Source of the DNA: Streptomyces sp. NBC_01445
Lineage (GTDB): Bacteria; Actinomycetota; Actinomycetes; Streptomycetales; Streptomycetaceae
Direction of reading: 5' to 3'
Assembly (NCBI RefSeq): GCF_035918235.1
Contig: NZ_CP109485.1
Coordinates: forward strand, 2,666,001 to 2,730,000
DNA: 64,000 nucleotides
Part shown: piece after piece, positions 62,487 to 64,000 of the stretch
How positions within the stretch are numbered: the stretch's first letter is position 1
Layout: each line of letters starts with the position of its first letter
Notes under the pieces: model-generated
The model's database searches: none
Seen by the model: only the letters and a program-made list of their open reading frames with translations
What the model was told of the DNA's origin: nothing
Program-made: the position numbers and the translations under genes

Positions 62487-64000
62487 TCAGACCGTGAGGA
62501 TCCCGGGGTCGCTCACGCCGGCCTGTCCGTTCTCGACATGGCCCGCGAGGCGGCGCAGGTACGTGCTGTCGCTGTCGGCGGTCACCTTCAGGTCGTACCA
62601 GCGCTTGGTCGCACGCAGGTCGACGGTCTGCGTGACAGTGGCACCGGCCCGCACGGTGTACGTCTGCGGCGTTCCGCCGTAGGCGTTGGTCACGGTGAGG
62701 TGGACGTCGGCGCCGGTGGGGTTCGTCAGCGTGAGCGTGAGGTTGCCCGTGCTCGCGTCGTGGCGGGCCGTGAGTCCGGGCTCGGCGACGGTGTTGGTGC
62801 CCTTGAAGGCGCGCAGGAATCCGTTCGGGCCGTGCACCGTGAGGTCGTACTTCCCGGCGGAGTAAGTGGAGTTCCAGGCGTCCGAGATCGACTTGCCGGC
62901 CTCGGTGGAGTACGTCCAGGGGCCGTCGGTCCGGTTGAGCGACCTCACCTGGAACGCCGCGCCCGCGGAGGGCCCGCCGCTGAACGTGAGCTGGAACTTG
63001 CCGGTCGACGGTGTGGAGACCCCGTCGACGTAGGGCGCGTACGGCAGCGGGCGCGCGGGACGGGAGCCCGACTCCTGCTTGGGCAGCACGGGGCTGGCCG
63101 GCGGCTTCGGCACGTAGCTGTTGTGCCGGTCGTGGTCCGGCGGCAGGTACCCGGCGGTGCTGGGCAGTTGCGCCGGAGTCGTGTTCGTGAGGGAGAAGTC
63201 GAAGGCGGTGGAGAGGTCGCCGCAGATGGCGCGGCGCCACGGCGAGATGTTGGTCTCCTTGACGCCGAAGCGCTTCTCCATGAACCGCAGGATCGAGGTG
63301 TGGTCGAGCGTCTCCGAGCACACGTAACCGCCCGTGGACCACGGCGAGACGACGATCATGGGGACGCGCTGCCCGAGGCCGTAGGGGCCCGCCGAGTAGC
63401 TCGCGTTGCCCTTGAAGTAGTCGAGGGTGGTGTCGGCGGTGGACAGGCCCTGGTTCGCGGAGGCGGGGGCGTACGGCGGCACCACGTGGTCGAAGTAGCC
63501 GTCGTTCTCGTCGTACGTGATGAACAGCGCCGTCCTGCTCCACACGTCCGGGTTGGACGTGAGCGCGTCGAGGACCTGCGAGATGTACCAGGCGCCGTAG
63601 TTCGCGGGCCAGTTGGGGTGCTCGGAGAACGCCTCGGGCGCCGCGATCCAGGAGATCTTGGGGAGCTTCCCGGCCTTGACGTCGGCCTTCAGGACGTCGA
63701 AGTAGCCGTCGCCCGCCTTGGCGTTCGTGCCGGTGCGGGCCTTGTCGTAAAGGGGGTCGCCCGGCTTTGCGTTGCGGTAGTTGTTGAAGTAGAGGAGCGA
63801 GTTGTCGCCGTAGTTGCCGCGGTAGGCGTCGTCGATCCAGCCCCAGCTCCCGGCGGCGTCGAGGCCGTCGCCGATGTCCTGGTAGACCTTCCAGGAGACC
63901 CCGGCCTTCTCCAGGCGCTCGGCGTACGTGGTCCAGCCGTAGCCGGCCTCCTGGTTGCCGAGGACGGGCCCGCCGCCGGTGCCGTCGTTGCCGACGTGGC
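62487..64000 (-). CDS. Phosphocholine-specific phospholipase C, C-terminal part (5' end outside window)
   Basis: About 504 residues are visible, continuing past the right edge. The sequence belongs to the non-hemolytic PlcN/PlcH family of secreted phosphocholine-specific phospholipase C. It shows the phosphoesterase core (LFITYDENDGYFDHVVPP, then GLGQRVPMIVVSPWSTGGYV and LDHTSILRFMEKRFG) and two C-terminal beta-sandwich domains (from about GKFQLTFSG and from about LTLTLTNPTGADVHL, DUF756 type). It would hydrolyse phosphatidylcholine or sphingomyelin. The Tat signal and the first catalytic residues are outside the window. The stop is at 62487. Confidence 0.93.
   Translation of the reverse strand, partial: HVGNDGTGGGPVLGNQEAGYGWTTYAERLEKAGVSWKVYQDIGDGLDAAGSWGWIDDAYRGNYGDNSLLYFNNYRNAKPGDPLYDKARTGTNAKAGDGYFDVLKADVKAGKLPKISWIAAPEAFSEHPNWPANYGAWYISQVLDALTSNPDVWSRTALFITYDENDGYFDHVVPPYAPASANQGLSTADTTLDYFKGNASYSAGPYGLGQRVPMIVVSPWSTGGYVCSETLDHTSILRFMEKRFGVKETNISPWRRAICGDLSTAFDFSLTNTTPAQLPSTAGYLPPDHDRHNSYVPKPPASPVLPKQESGSRPARPLPYAPYVDGVSTPSTGKFQLTFSGGPSAGAAFQVRSLNRTDGPWTYSTEAGKSISDAWNSTYSAGKYDLTVHGPNGFLRAFKGTNTVAEPGLTARHDASTGNLTLTLTNPTGADVHLTVTNAYGGTPQTYTVRAGATVTQTVDLRATKRWYDLKVTADSDSTYLRRLAGHVENGQAGVSDPGILTV

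Overview
The window is about 70 percent GC, with strong G/C bias at third codon positions, many GTG and TTG starts, densely packed genes and Streptomyces-specific families (SsgA-like, WhiB-like, DUF2510, PcaV). It is chromosomal DNA of a Streptomyces species. The stretch from the SsgA-like gene through the WhiB-like gene and the small laccase to pcaV has the same order I remember from Streptomyces coelicolor (ssgD SCO6722, SLAC SCO6712, pcaV SCO6704; locus tags from memory). I see no rRNA, tRNA, CRISPR array, insertion sequence, prophage or replication origin.

Layout. 1-10.9 kb: the N-terminal part of an ABC-F ATPase cut by the window edge, a D-amino-acid oxidase, a BCCT transporter behind two translationally coupled secreted hydrolases (S15-type and M14), a divergent secreted M1 aminopeptidase, an MpaB-like oxygenase and a small cryptic gene. 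10.9-20.4 kb: an amino-acid permease, a MerR regulator and a five-gene minus-strand acyl-CoA degradation run (racemase, LLM oxidoreductase, acyl-CoA dehydrogenase, thiolase, FadJ-type fusion). 20.5-27.1 kb: small housekeeping and hypothetical genes, endonuclease V with a tandem-repeat tail, an SsgA-like regulator, a PEP-mutase homologue and a GOLPH3 homologue. 27.1-31.5 kb: an ABC-F protein behind a long structured leader, DDAH, an acyl-ACP desaturase with a double operator, and a WhiB-like protein. 31.5-41.5 kb: a VOC protein, a GH64 beta-1,3-glucanase with a CebR-like box, a GMC oxidoreductase, a two-domain laccase and, divergent from it, a coupled pair encoding ThuA/sugar dehydrogenase and cupredoxin/DUF1080 proteins. 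41.5-44.8 kb: split LigD-type polymerase and ligase genes and a DUF3048 lipoprotein. 44.8-54.6 kb: pcaV and the pcaIJFHGBL operon for protocatechuate, then a large ATPase regulator lacking its usual HTH. 54.7-64 kb: a DUF2510 protein, a TetR/PAP2/EamA set, a TetR/MFS pair, a LURP-one-like protein and a partial phosphocholine-specific phospholipase C.

How it may work together. The central part looks like a plant-biomass island: extracellular glucanase, laccase, sugar dehydrogenase and a 3-keto-glycoside-hydrolase-like protein lie beside the pathway that takes the aromatic product protocatechuate to succinyl-CoA and acetyl-CoA. The least described unit is the divergent laccase / ThuA-dehydrogenase / cupredoxin-DUF1080 group, which could be an extracellular copper electron-transfer and sugar-oxidation system. 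This is a hypothesis from domain content and gene order only.
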